A stretch of DNA of 64,000 nucleotides from DATFKA01 sp035268885 (GTDB lineage Bacteria; Bacteroidota; Bacteroidia; Chitinophagales; Saprospiraceae), in NCBI GenBank assembly GCA_035268885.1, contig DATFKA010000043.1:58826-122825 (forward strand). The letters run 5' to 3'. The notes beneath the pieces are model-generated. The model searched no databases. It was not told where the DNA came from and saw only the letters and a list, made by a program, of their open reading frames with translations. The translations under genes and the position numbers were made by a program. Numbering within the stretch: the stretch's first letter is position 1; every line of letters begins with the position of its first letter. Of the stretch, positions 1 to 9,259 are shown one piece after another.

Positions 1-1
1 A

Positions 2-1036
2 GATTACGATCAGGATGGCGATGTAGATCTTTTTGTAGGTATTCGCTCCGTACCGGTTAGTTACGGGCTCTCCCCCGACAGTTATTTACTCGAAAATCAG
101 GGAGACGGGCGGTTTGTCATCAATGAGACGGCTATTCCCGAACTGGAAGGCCTGGGGATGGTCACCGATGCCCAATGGACAGATACCGATCAGGATGGTG
201 ATCCCGATCTGGTCGTCGTTGGGGATTGGATGCCGATAACGCTGTTTCGTCAGCAATCCGATGGCTTTGTAATGGAGCCCCTGGAGCATACCGCCGGTTG
301 GTGGAATACCATTGAAATAGTGGATTACGATCGCGATGGCGACGAAGACTGGATCGTCGGTAACTTTGGCTGGAACAGTACCTTAAGACCCAGTGTGGAC
401 GAGCCTCTGCGCCTGTATCTGGGAGATATAGACGGCAACCTCAGCCGTGATCCTATCTTGACTTATTATCGAAATGGTCAGGAATATACCATCGAAGATC
501 TGGATGGCCTTACCAAACAGTTGGTCTTCTTGAAAAAGCGCTTCCGGCGGTACGAGCAATTTGCTTCCAGTACCTTTGCTGAGGTTTTTAACGAGACCGA
601 CCTGGCGCGGGTGCAGATCAAGGAGGTGCAGACCCTGGCCAGTAGTCTGGTAGTGAATCAGGGGGGCAAAGATTTTGAGGTGAAAGCACTACCCATGGCC
701 GCTCAGGTGGCTCCGGTATTTGCCATTCAGGCCGACGATTTTAATCGGGATGGCCGTCTGGATTTATTACTGGCGGGCAATTTTTACGAAGTAAAACCAT
801 CGATTGGCCGGATGGACGCCAGTCTGGGGACTTTACTGTTGGGAGAGCAAACCGGTGATTTTACTTCCTTGCCTAATGCAGCGGCCAGGCTCTGGCTGGA
901 CGGTGCCGTTCGGGATGTAGAAGTGGTCCCGACACCGGAAGGGCCATTACTCTTTGTCGCCCGTAATAATGCTCCTTTGGAAATTTTGCGTTATCGGCTT
1001 TCGCCCAAAAAGGCGGCGGAAGATTTGATGGATTAG
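2..1036 (+). CDS. FG-GAP/VCBS repeat surface protein, C-terminal part (5' end outside window)
   Basis: The reading frame is open from the first bases of the window, so this is the C-terminal ~344 residues of a longer protein; the first internal ATG (158) is not its start. It contains FG-GAP/VCBS calcium-binding beta-propeller blades with repeated D-x-D-x-D-G-D motifs (DYDQDGDVDL, DTDQDGDPDL, DYDRDGDEDW, DFNRDGRLDL). It aligns almost end to end with the last third of the next gene, including shared GDWMP and AAQ-APVFAIQ segments, so the two are tandem paralogues; only 16 bases separate them, which suggests one transcript. Such proteins in Bacteroidota are secreted or outer-membrane lipoproteins, often encoded beside SusC/SusD or surface polysaccharide genes. 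The ligand is unknown. The family call is firm; the function is not. Confidence 0.85.
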   Translation, partial: DYDQDGDVDLFVGIRSVPVSYGLSPDSYLLENQGDGRFVINETAIPELEGLGMVTDAQWTDTDQDGDPDLVVVGDWMPITLFRQQSDGFVMEPLEHTAGWWNTIEIVDYDRDGDEDWIVGNFGWNSTLRPSVDEPLRLYLGDIDGNLSRDPILTYYRNGQEYTIEDLDGLTKQLVFLKKRFRRYEQFASSTFAEVFNETDLARVQIKEVQTLASSLVVNQGGKDFEVKALPMAAQVAPVFAIQADDFNRDGRLDLLLAGNFYEVKPSIGRMDASLGTLLLGEQTGDFTSLPNAAARLWLDGAVRDVEVVPTPEGPLLFVARNNAPLEILRYRLSPKKAAEDLMD

Positions 1037-1052
1037 CCCTAATACAAAAAAT

Positions 1053-4000
1053 ATGATACGTTCTGTCTTTTTATGCTTGCTTTGTACCTGCTGTCTACTG
1101 GCTTGTCAGCGGGATGGAGCAAATAAGCCCTTGTTTAAATTAATGGAAAGTGAGCAGACGGGCATCGATTTTATCAATACGGTAGAGCATACACCGGAGT
1201 TTAATATGTATACCTACCGCAACTTCTATAATGGGGCTGGAGTTGGTATTGGCGACATCAATAATGATGGTTTGGCCGATCTTTTCTTTTGTGGTAACCT
1301 CGTTGACAATCGACTCTATTTGAATAAAGGAAATTTTCAGTTTGAAGATATTACGGAGCAGGCGGGGGTTGCTTCCGCAAATGTCTGGTCCACCGGAGTC
1401 AGTTTTGCTGACGTTAATGGAGACGGTTGGCTGGACATCTACGTTTGCAAATCGGGCAAACCCGGCGGAGGAAAACGCTACAATGAGCTTTTTATCAATA
1501 ATGGCGACCTGACTTTTACCGAAAGGGCCAAAGAATACGGGGTGGATGACGAGGGCTTGGCCAGTCACGCCGCCTTCCTGGATTACGACAAAGATGGTGA
1601 TCTTGATTTTTACTTGTTAAATAACTCTTTCCGACCCGTTGGAAACTACGATATGCGTCCGGGCTTGCGCGAAATTCGCGATACCTCCGGGGGTAATAAA
1701 CTCTACCGAAACGACGGCGGAAAATTTACGGATGTTAGTGCTGAAGCGGGCATTTACGGAAGTGCGATCGGCTTTGGGCTGGGGGTGAGTATTGGTGATG
1801 TGAATCGTGACGGCTGGCCCGATATTTTTGTTTCTAACGACTTCTTTGAGCGCGATTATCTGTATATCAACCAGGGGGATGGAACCTTCAAGGAAGATAT
1901 CATTAATCAAATGGGTGAGCTGAGTATGGGTTCTATGGGAGCTGACATTGCCGACATTAATAATGATGGCTACCCGGAAGTTTTTGTGACGGAGATGTTG
2001 CCCTCTTCCGAGGAGCGCTACAAAACCAAGATGACTTTTGAGAACTGGAGTAAGTACCAGCTCAATATTCGAAGTGGTTACCATCGGCAATTCACCCGTA
2101 ATGTCCTCCAACTCAATCAGGGTGACGGTCACTTCAGTGAGATTTCGCGCCTGGCTGATGTACACGCCACCGATTGGAGTTGGAGCGCTCTGATCGCCGA
2201 CTTTGATAACGACGGAGCCAAAGATATTTACGTCTCCAATGGCATCTACAAAGATTTGCTCGATCAGGATTACATTAATTACGACTCCAATGATCCCGAG
2301 TTGATAGAAGCCCTGAAAAACCGGGAAGAAACAGCCATCCTGGAGCTAATCGACCGGATTCCTTCCGAGCGCATCCCCAATGTGGCTTTTAAGAATCAGG
2401 GGAATCTGACCTTTGAGCGCGTTACTGCCGATTGGGGACTGAATATTCCGAGCCACTCCAATGGCTCCGTCTATGGCGATCTGGATAACGACGGCGACTT
2501 AGACCTGGTGGTCAACAACCTCAACATGGCTCCCTTTCTTTTTCGTAATCAGCTTAGTGAAGGCGACGCACCGGCACGCTATCTGCAGGTTGTCCTGGAA
2601 GGAGAAGGAGCAAATACCAGGGCTCTGGGAGCGCAGGTAACCATTTATCACGCGGGGGAGGAGTATTACCAGGAAGTGGCGCCTATGCGTGGCTTTTTGT
2701 CTTGTGTAGATACGCGATTACACTTTGGCCTGGCTGATGCAGAAACCGTAGAACGCTTAGAGGTGCGCTGGCCAGATGGTAGCTGGTCAAATCTGGAAAA
2801 CGTCGCCACCAATCAGCTGCTAATCCTCCGTCAGGCCGATGCAAATCGCGAAGCACCACCGGAGCCGGTGGCCACTGCTGAGATGACCGGTCAGTTGTTA
2901 TTTACCCGTCCGGAGGATAGCCTTGGCGTTCAGTTTCGTCACCGGGAAAGCGATTTCTCAGATTTTGATCGCGACCAGCTCTTATTGCACATGGTCTCAA
3001 ACGAAGGTCCTTCTCTGGCTAAGGGCGACGTGAATCAGGATGGTCTGGACGATATATACATCGGAGGAGCTTCAGGTCAGGCTGGTGCCCTTTTGGTGCA
3101 GCGGGCCAATGGTACTTTCGTGAAAAGCCTACAGGCTGCCTTTGAACAGGATTACCGTTCGGAGGATCAGGAGGCACTATTTTTTGATGCCGACGGCGAC
3201 GGTGATCTTGACCTGTACGTGACTAGCGGCAGTAATGAATTCAGTCCAATCTCCGGTGCTTTATTTGATCGACTTTACCTGAATGACGGTGCCGGTAAGT
3301 TTCAAAAATCACCTCAGCGCTTTCCGCATAATGATCCGGAGAGCAGCTCTTCGGTGGCCGCTGCCGATTACGATCAGGATGGCGACCAGGACCTGTTGGT
3401 AGGGGTACGCCTGAAAGCGGGGGTTTACGGTGTGCCAGTCAGTAGCTTCTTATTGGAAAATGACGGTAGCGGACGATTCCAGAACGCCACCGCCCAACGC
3501 GCGCCGGATTTACAGGATATTGGCATGGTGACCGATCTGGCCTGGGCCGACGTCGATCAGGATAATGACCTCGACATCGTGCTAGTGGGAGACTGGATGC
3601 CCGTAACCATACTGGAGAACGAAAAAGGGACTTTTAGCCGCAAGGCGGTTCAATTGGATCAGAGTAATGGCTTTTGGAGTGCCCTGGAGGTAGCAGATTT
3701 GAATCAGGATGGTTACCCCGATCTGGTGCTGGGTAACCTCGGAGAGAATACACGTCTGAAGGCTTCCGCCCAAAAACCGATGGAAATGTGGATCAACGAT
3801 TTTGATGGTAATCGAACCGCCGAGCAAATCATTTCCATGTACAACGGAGAAGAGACCTATCCACTAGTACTGCGACACGATCTGGTGAAGCAGATGCCCG
3901 GTTTGAAAAAGAAATACCTCTATTACGAAGATTACAAAGCACAGACCGTTGAAGATATTTTTGAGCGGCAGCAGATCAGGACAGCCGCTCATGCGGAAGT

Positions 4001-4373
4001 GTACACTACGCAGACGGCCATCGCACTCAATGATGGCACTGGGCAATTCCGCCTGACACCGCTCCCGACGGCCGCGCAGCTGGCTCCCGTTTACGCCATT
4101 GAAGTAGCCGATTTTAATGGAGACGAGCGACTCGATATCCTCCTGGGCGGCAATCTGCACCGGGCTAAGCCGGAAATCGGGATTTACGATGCCAGTCGGG
4201 GGCTGTTGCTTTTAGGGGATGGCCAGGGTCAGTTTCGTCCGCTGAAAGCACAGCAATCGGGCATCCGCATTTCTGGGGAAGTCCGGGATTTTACTCGGGT
4301 AAACATCAATGGTGAATCCTATTTGTTGGTCGCGCGCAGCGATGAATACCTTTTGGTGCTAAAAAATCTATAA
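1053..4373 (+). CDS. FG-GAP/VCBS repeat lipoprotein with ASPIC/UnbV domain
   Basis: The protein has 1106 residues. The N-terminus is a lipoprotein signal peptide with a lipobox ending in C18 (LLACQ), so it is probably anchored in the outer membrane. FG-GAP/VCBS blades with DxDxDG-type calcium sites (DINNDGLADL, DVNGDGWLDI, DYDKDGDLDF, DLDNDGDLDL) fill about residues 60-500. An ASPIC/UnbV domain follows (about 515-590; VRWPDGSWSNLENV is its typical end), then a second propeller to the C-terminus. This is the CRTAC-like architecture common in Bacteroidota. No enzymatic residues are visible; a role in binding an extracellular polymer or cell-surface partner is inference. Its last third matches the truncated gene just upstream, so the two arose by duplication. 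There is no T9SS sorting domain. Confidence 0.88.
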   Translation: MIRSVFLCLLCTCCLLACQRDGANKPLFKLMESEQTGIDFINTVEHTPEFNMYTYRNFYNGAGVGIGDINNDGLADLFFCGNLVDNRLYLNKGNFQFEDITEQAGVASANVWSTGVSFADVNGDGWLDIYVCKSGKPGGGKRYNELFINNGDLTFTERAKEYGVDDEGLASHAAFLDYDKDGDLDFYLLNNSFRPVGNYDMRPGLREIRDTSGGNKLYRNDGGKFTDVSAEAGIYGSAIGFGLGVSIGDVNRDGWPDIFVSNDFFERDYLYINQGDGTFKEDIINQMGELSMGSMGADIADINNDGYPEVFVTEMLPSSEERYKTKMTFENWSKYQLNIRSGYHRQFTRNVLQLNQGDGHFSEISRLADVHATDWSWSALIADFDNDGAKDIYVSNGIYKDLLDQDYINYDSNDPELIEALKNREETAILELIDRIPSERIPNVAFKNQGNLTFERVTADWGLNIPSHSNGSVYGDLDNDGDLDLVVNNLNMAPFLFRNQLSEGDAPARYLQVVLEGEGANTRALGAQVTIYHAGEEYYQEVAPMRGFLSCVDTRLHFGLADAETVERLEVRWPDGSWSNLENVATNQLLILRQADANREAPPEPVATAEMTGQLLFTRPEDSLGVQFRHRESDFSDFDRDQLLLHMVSNEGPSLAKGDVNQDGLDDIYIGGASGQAGALLVQRANGTFVKSLQAAFEQDYRSEDQEALFFDADGDGDLDLYVTSGSNEFSPISGALFDRLYLNDGAGKFQKSPQRFPHNDPESSSSVAAADYDQDGDQDLLVGVRLKAGVYGVPVSSFLLENDGSGRFQNATAQRAPDLQDIGMVTDLAWADVDQDNDLDIVLVGDWMPVTILENEKGTFSRKAVQLDQSNGFWSALEVADLNQDGYPDLVLGNLGENTRLKASAQKPMEMWINDFDGNRTAEQIISMYNGEETYPLVLRHDLVKQMPGLKKKYLYYEDYKAQTVEDIFERQQIRTAAHAEVYTTQTAIALNDGTGQFRLTPLPTAAQLAPVYAIEVADFNGDERLDILLGGNLHRAKPEIGIYDASRGLLLLGDGQGQFRPLKAQQSGIRISGEVRDFTRVNINGESYLLVARSDEYLLVLKNL

Positions 4374-4611
4374 GAAAAAATACCTCCTGCTTATTTCGGT
4401 TTTTTCGACAGATGTCCATTTTTTTGAATTTTCATGATGACCTTTTGCTCATTCCTGCGATATAGTAGTGAATAATCGCAAGGAAATGGCCAGGAATATA
4501 TTTAGGGATACTTCCCTATTCGTTTTTTGGTTAAAGCACCACTTTGGATATTTCCTAGGGCGGGCCTATATTAGGGAACTGTAATGTTCAGTTAACCATA
4601 AGCCTACGTTC
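4374..4611. other. Leader region of the sigma/CHAT operon with a small dyad
   Basis: This 238-base gap separates the FG-GAP genes from the sigma-factor operon. It holds a perfect 6-bp inverted repeat with a 4-base loop at 4503-4518 (TAGGGA/TCCCTA), about 95 bases before the sigma-factor start. A related string, ATTAGGGAACT, occurs near 4571-4581. I see no clear TTG/TAnnTTTG promoter. An ECF-type autoregulated promoter is possible but cannot be identified by eye. Confidence 0.3.
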
Positions 4612-5157
4612 GTGACAGAAAAGGAAATTTTCGAAGGTATCGTCCAAAAGGATAATCAAACTTTCATGTACCTCTACAATAGGTACCAGGGAAGTATCTT
4701 GGGGATGATTCGTAAAAACAGTGGAAGTGAATCGGATGCCCTGGACGTTTTTCAGGAAGGGCTGGTTGCTTTATGGACGAATATCTCTCAGGGGAAATTT
4801 AAGGTGGAAGACAAAGCAAAAATCTCCACTTATTTGTATACGCTCTGTAGAAATATTTGGATCAGCCGTTTGCGGAAGCGAAAATATACACAGCCCATAG
4901 CGGATAATCCGCAAGTACAGGCGGTAGAGGTAGAAGAAGATACCGCCTACCGGGAGCGCGTCGAAAAGTTGGAACAGAATTTTGAAAAGCTAGGGACTTC
5001 CTGCAAAAAACTACTGCTCCTTTTTTATTACCAAAAAGCTTCCCTCCAGGAAATTGCGGACAGTTTGGGCCTGACCCTTAAAACGGCCAAAAACACCAAA
5101 TACCGCTGCATGAAAAAACTGAGGGCTATTTACAAACCCGAAACAGAAAGGTCATGA
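4612..5157 (+). CDS. ECF-type RNA polymerase sigma factor
   Basis: The protein has 181 residues and starts at GTG; no closer in-frame ATG fits. Region 2 is at about residues 10-90, with the acidic SDALDVFQEGLVALW segment and the R-N-I-W-I-S-R-L-R-K-R-K DNA-binding stretch. Region 4 is at about 115-175 and includes the helix-turn-helix LQEIADSLGLTLKTAKNTKYRCMKKL shape. This two-region layout and length match extracytoplasmic-function sigma factors. The stop codon overlaps the start of the next gene (ATGA), so the two are translationally coupled; that product is a one-pass membrane protein, the usual arrangement of sigma and anti-sigma partners. The third gene of the operon is a secreted CHAT protein, so the sigma factor probably answers an envelope signal. 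Its target promoters are unknown. Confidence 0.9.
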   Translation: MTEKEIFEGIVQKDNQTFMYLYNRYQGSILGMIRKNSGSESDALDVFQEGLVALWTNISQGKFKVEDKAKISTYLYTLCRNIWISRLRKRKYTQPIADNPQVQAVEVEEDTAYRERVEKLEQNFEKLGTSCKKLLLLFYYQKASLQEIADSLGLTLKTAKNTKYRCMKKLRAIYKPETERS

Positions 5158-5882
5158 ACGAATCATTTATAGAAAAGATGGAGGCTTACCTGGAAGGATC
5201 AATTAGCCGGGAGAAACTCCAGCAAATAGCTGAGGAGGAGGGTATCCGAAATCTGGAAGAAGAGCTTCGTTGGTTTCAGGAGAGTAGGGTGGCGATTGAA
5301 GCCGCCGGGCTTAGGCAACAACTCAAAGAAGTATTACCCAAATCTGTCAAGAAAGAAGCCAAAGTGGTCCGGCTCAAAAGTATCCGGACCGCAATGGCCA
5401 TCGCCGCTTCTGTCCTCCTTATTGTAGTGGCTTATCTGGGCTGGAACCAAAGGGGCGCTAATCGCTTATATGTCGAATACGAATACGTCGATCCGGGGCC
5501 TCCCGCATTGATGAGTCAGGGCGGGGAGTACGAATTGAACGATGCCCTGACCTATTATAGTGAAGGGGATTATCAGTCGGCGGCAGAAAGACTGCAAAAA
5601 ATAGAAAGTAATTATCCTAATAATGATACCCTGAATTTTTATTTAGGGGCAAGCCTGCTTTACCAGGGACAAACCGAGGCGGCCAGATCATCGCTAAGCA
5701 AGCTTAGCACGCAAGCGAATTCCAGGTTTCAGGAAAGAGCTGACTGGTTATTGGTATTGGCAGCCCTTAGGGAGAAAGATTGGAAGCGCGCACAGATACT
5801 CGTCCAGGTTATACTCAACGAACCGGAGCACGAGTTTATGGACCAGGCCAGGTTACTGGCGGAGGATTTAATGGAGAAATAG
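5154..5882 (+). CDS. Single-pass membrane protein with TPR-like tail, candidate sigma regulator
   Basis: The protein has 242 residues. An N-terminal cytoplasmic part of about 75 residues, rich in Glu, Lys and Arg, is followed by one transmembrane helix at about 78-97 (MAIAASVLLIVVAYLGW). The periplasmic part contains TPR-like helices at about 125-235 (DALTYYSEGDYQSAAERL; NDTLNFYLGASLLYQGQTEAA). It overlaps the sigma-factor gene by 4 bases and is followed after 4 bases by the TPR-CHAT gene. Topology and position fit an anti-sigma factor that senses a periplasmic partner through TPRs. I do not see the zinc-binding ZAS motif or a FecR domain, so the anti-sigma role rests on context only. An alternative is a scaffold for the CHAT protein. 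Confidence 0.75.
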   Translation: MNESFIEKMEAYLEGSISREKLQQIAEEEGIRNLEEELRWFQESRVAIEAAGLRQQLKEVLPKSVKKEAKVVRLKSIRTAMAIAASVLLIVVAYLGWNQRGANRLYVEYEYVDPGPPALMSQGGEYELNDALTYYSEGDYQSAAERLQKIESNYPNNDTLNFYLGASLLYQGQTEAARSSLSKLSTQANSRFQERADWLLVLAALREKDWKRAQILVQVILNEPEHEFMDQARLLAEDLMEK

Positions 5883-5886
5883 ACGA

Positions 5887-8800
5887 ATGATGAATAATAG
5901 ACGGGCATTGCGATTTATGGATAAGCGGATTTACCTCGTTCTTCTGCTCCTCTTTCCTTTATTATCCAGGGCGCAGTCCCCGACGGAACTCCTGAAAAAA
6001 GGGGGGGCTTATTACGAAGCGGATCAAGTAGATTCGGCAGGTATTTATTACCAGCAAGCCTACCAAACCGGTGTGCCAAATGTACAGATCAGGGCGATTG
6101 CCGGCCTCATCAGTCTGGGGGTTTTACGTTCTGATCTAAGGGCCGCAGACTCATTGGTCACCATGGGGGATAAGTTGGCCAAAGCGCAAGAACTGGACCT
6201 GGGAGCCTACTGCTATTATTTGACACGAAAGGGGGAGTACCTTCGCAGTAGTTCCCAATTTTCCGCAGCGCTGGCTCAGCACCAGGAGGTAGTAAAACTG
6301 GCGCCGGATTTACCAGATTCTACCTTGATATTTGCCGATGCCTTATATTATACTGCGCTCACCTTTGAGCGCCTTTCGGCTTACGATTCCAGTATTACTT
6401 ACATAGAGCAAGCCTACGAGATTTACCAGCAGGAACTGGATACCACCAGCGTAAAGTATGGGAATATTTGTAATGGCATGGGGGTCTGTTATTACCGGGC
6501 CAATCGCTACCAGGAGGCCAAGCAATTCTATCTGAAATCTAAAGATATTGCCGAGAAGCAATTAGGTCCGGTCTCTACCGATCTGGCTATGGCCCTGTCT
6601 AATCTGTCGGCTATTTTTCGCGCAGAAGAGAATTATTCCCAGGCGATTACGGCTTCCGAACGCGCCTTGAAAATCTACCGGGCCCTAAAAGATGAAAGTG
6701 GTATGGCCAGTGCGTATTATGCCCTGGGTATTTACCATTATTTTCTTGGCGATTACGGTCAGGCCAAAAACTATTTGGAGGCCTGTGTGGAAATCCGGGA
6801 GCGCTTGTTCGATCCGCGGCATTATTCTCTAATTGGCCCTTACGAGGTGCTGGGAATTGCCTTTGAAGAAAGTGGATATTACCAAAAGACCTTGCAGTAT
6901 TTAAAAAAAGCCCGACCCATCATTTTGCATAACTACGGCTCGGGTAGCCTAAGCGAAGCTTTTAATTACGAAAATACGGCTATTTGTTATAAAAATATGG
7001 GGCACTTAGATTCGGCGCAACTATACATGCAAAAATCAAATCGCCTGATTACCTCCTTGCTGCCAGATAATGATTACTCACTGGGGGTACATTATTTCAA
7101 TTTTGCCAATATTCACTATTTGCTCAATAATTTGACAAGGGCGCGATCCCTGCTGGGGCAATCAGCAGCGATTTATCGAAATTTAGGCATGCGCAATAGC
7201 TCTGAATATGCCCAGAATTTAGCGCTACAAGCGCTGATGCTCGCCGAAGAAGAGCAATGGTCTCGGGCAGATGTTCTTTTTGCACAAGCTTTGGAGCTGG
7301 TTCATGCCTCAGACGCTTTACGAACAGGTGATCAGGATTTTCAACTTAGCCCCAACGCCCTGTGGTTACTCAACGAATACGGCGATTATCTGTATCGCAA
7401 ATATAAAGCTACCGGGCAGACTGGCGTGCTGGAGCAGTTTGAGGATTACTCCCAGGCCTATCTGACCTTATCTGATCAATTCCGGCAGCAATTTATTGAT
7501 CCCTACACCAAAAGTATACTCATCAAAGATAATGCGGAAGTCTATAGCCGGAATATCGGAATCTACGCGCAGTTGTATTTTCAAAGTAAGGAAAAAGAGT
7601 ATCTGGATGCCGCGTTTAATTTTACAGAATACGGTAGAACTTGCCTGTTGAGGGATCTGCAAGACGAAAAGGTAGCGTCCTACGCCGGACTTCCCGATTC
7701 CCTTTTACAGAATGAATTGGAATTGAGAAAAAAGATCAGTCAACTGAATCAACAACTCCTCGACGATCCGGCGGGTAGTTCTGCAAAAACAGAATTGCTG
7801 AAAGTGAAGGAAGACTTGAATCAGTACGTTCGGAATTTATCAGAGTCCTTTCCTGACTATTACGATCTGAGATTCAGGTCGACGGTACCCGGTCTTGAAG
7901 AAATAGAGGCCAAAGTAGGTAGGGATGAGGTCCTGGTGGAGTATATGCAGGACGATACCGCCATATATGCCCTGATAATTAATCCTGATCTTACGGATTT
8001 GGTCTATTTGGGGAATAGAGAAAAGATCGAGACCGCCGTTTGGGATTGGAAAGCCGATATTTCTTCACAACACAAAGGCGCCTTGACCAGCAGTGGGGCA
8101 TATCTGTTCGAAACCTTATGGCAGCCCCTGGAAACTTTACTTTCCAAACAAGCACGCGTGACGATTGTGCCGGTAGGGATGCTCTTTTATTTAAATTTTG
8201 AAACCCTGCCATGGGGGGCGACTCCGGAGCGTTTTTTGATCCATGCATACAATATTTCCTATGCTTTATCCGCCAATATATTGTTCAGTCCAAGAGAAGA
8301 GACCAGGCAAGGAAATATGGTGGCGGTAGCTCCGGGTTTTGAAGAACAGATAAAGCAGTCTTACCTTCAGCAGTTAGATAGTCTGGAGTGGGTAGATGAC
8401 GAATATCTAACAACGGTAAGGCAACCCTGGTCTTTGAAGATGGTAAAGCGGCTGAAACAGCAATTTATAAATCAAACTTACACGGGGCTGTCCGCTACCG
8501 AGCCCAATGTCAAAGAAAGTATTCAGAAAGGGAAGGTACTCTTGTTTGGGACCCATGCGATTGCCGATGCCATGGACCCACTCCGCTCCAGGTTAATTCT
8601 GGCCAAGGAGCTGGGCGAGCAAAAAGAAGACGGCTATCTCCACGCCTATGAGCTATATGCTATCCCGCTCAGGGCAGAATTAGCCATATTAAACGCATGT
8701 GAAAGTGGGGTAGGGCAGCTTCAGGCCGGCGAAGGAATGATTTCTTTGGCCTACAGTATTCACTACGCGGGTTGTCCGAGTACTGTGATGTCTTTGTGGA

Positions 8801-9090
8801 AGGTCGATGAAAAAGTAAGTACCCAGATTACAGAATCTTTTATGCAGTATTTATCAGCCGGGCTCCCCAAAAGCCAGGCACTACGTAGGGCAAAACTAGA
8901 TTATTTATCTACGGCCCCTTCCATTCAACAGCATCCTTTCTATTGGGGAGGGATGGTACTGATGGGGAAGGACGGAGATATAGAATTGAAGAAAAAGCCT
9001 CGTCTCGCCTACTGGCTAGGCAGCTTTGGTCTGGTCTTGCTGCTGGGTTTCCTGTTCTGGTATTATCTGGCCGGACTGAAAAACTGGTAA
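5887..9090 (+). CDS. Secreted TPR protein with C-terminal CHAT (caspase-like) domain
   Basis: The protein has 1067 residues. A signal peptide ends near residue 30 (LLSRAQS). About ten TPR repeats occupy residues 35-480 (for example SNLSAIFRAEENYSQAITAS and AYYALGIYHYFLGDYGQAKN). A coiled-coil linker lies at about 590-660, and a CHAT domain at about 680-1030. The likely catalytic dyad is H890 (in FGTHAIAD) and C938 (in LNACESG), as in caspase-fold peptidases of clan CD. One C-terminal transmembrane helix follows (last ~25 residues), so the CHAT domain should lie in the periplasm. An in-frame second ATG lies at 5890 and a later one at 5917; the signal peptide works from any of them. The gene follows a sigma factor and a TPR membrane protein with a 4-base gap. 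Proteolytic activity is expected from the dyad but not shown; the substrate is unknown. Confidence 0.9.
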   Translation: MMNNRRALRFMDKRIYLVLLLLFPLLSRAQSPTELLKKGGAYYEADQVDSAGIYYQQAYQTGVPNVQIRAIAGLISLGVLRSDLRAADSLVTMGDKLAKAQELDLGAYCYYLTRKGEYLRSSSQFSAALAQHQEVVKLAPDLPDSTLIFADALYYTALTFERLSAYDSSITYIEQAYEIYQQELDTTSVKYGNICNGMGVCYYRANRYQEAKQFYLKSKDIAEKQLGPVSTDLAMALSNLSAIFRAEENYSQAITASERALKIYRALKDESGMASAYYALGIYHYFLGDYGQAKNYLEACVEIRERLFDPRHYSLIGPYEVLGIAFEESGYYQKTLQYLKKARPIILHNYGSGSLSEAFNYENTAICYKNMGHLDSAQLYMQKSNRLITSLLPDNDYSLGVHYFNFANIHYLLNNLTRARSLLGQSAAIYRNLGMRNSSEYAQNLALQALMLAEEEQWSRADVLFAQALELVHASDALRTGDQDFQLSPNALWLLNEYGDYLYRKYKATGQTGVLEQFEDYSQAYLTLSDQFRQQFIDPYTKSILIKDNAEVYSRNIGIYAQLYFQSKEKEYLDAAFNFTEYGRTCLLRDLQDEKVASYAGLPDSLLQNELELRKKISQLNQQLLDDPAGSSAKTELLKVKEDLNQYVRNLSESFPDYYDLRFRSTVPGLEEIEAKVGRDEVLVEYMQDDTAIYALIINPDLTDLVYLGNREKIETAVWDWKADISSQHKGALTSSGAYLFETLWQPLETLLSKQARVTIVPVGMLFYLNFETLPWGATPERFLIHAYNISYALSANILFSPREETRQGNMVAVAPGFEEQIKQSYLQQLDSLEWVDDEYLTTVRQPWSLKMVKRLKQQFINQTYTGLSATEPNVKESIQKGKVLLFGTHAIADAMDPLRSRLILAKELGEQKEDGYLHAYELYAIPLRAELAILNACESGVGQLQAGEGMISLAYSIHYAGCPSTVMSLWKVDEKVSTQITESFMQYLSAGLPKSQALRRAKLDYLSTAPSIQQHPFYWGGMVLMGKDGDIELKKKPRLAYWLGSFGLVLLLGFLFWYYLAGLKNW

Positions 9091-9259
9091 GACAAGGCTA
9101 AAGAAAAGTGATAATTCCGCAGAAATTCGACCTCTTTTTCAATACTGGAAAAGGGTCTGGGTGGGGTACGAAATTTGCTTCCTTTTTTACCCGTTTTTTT
9201 GTAATTTAAAAGGGAATCTCTTCTTCACCCCTGAACCAATCAAATCAAGCATTACGAAT

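Noticed and set aside
158..1036. Complete 292-residue gene starting at ATG 158
   Set aside because: The same frame is open to the window edge and encodes further FG-GAP blades upstream of this ATG, so it is an internal methionine of a longer gene.
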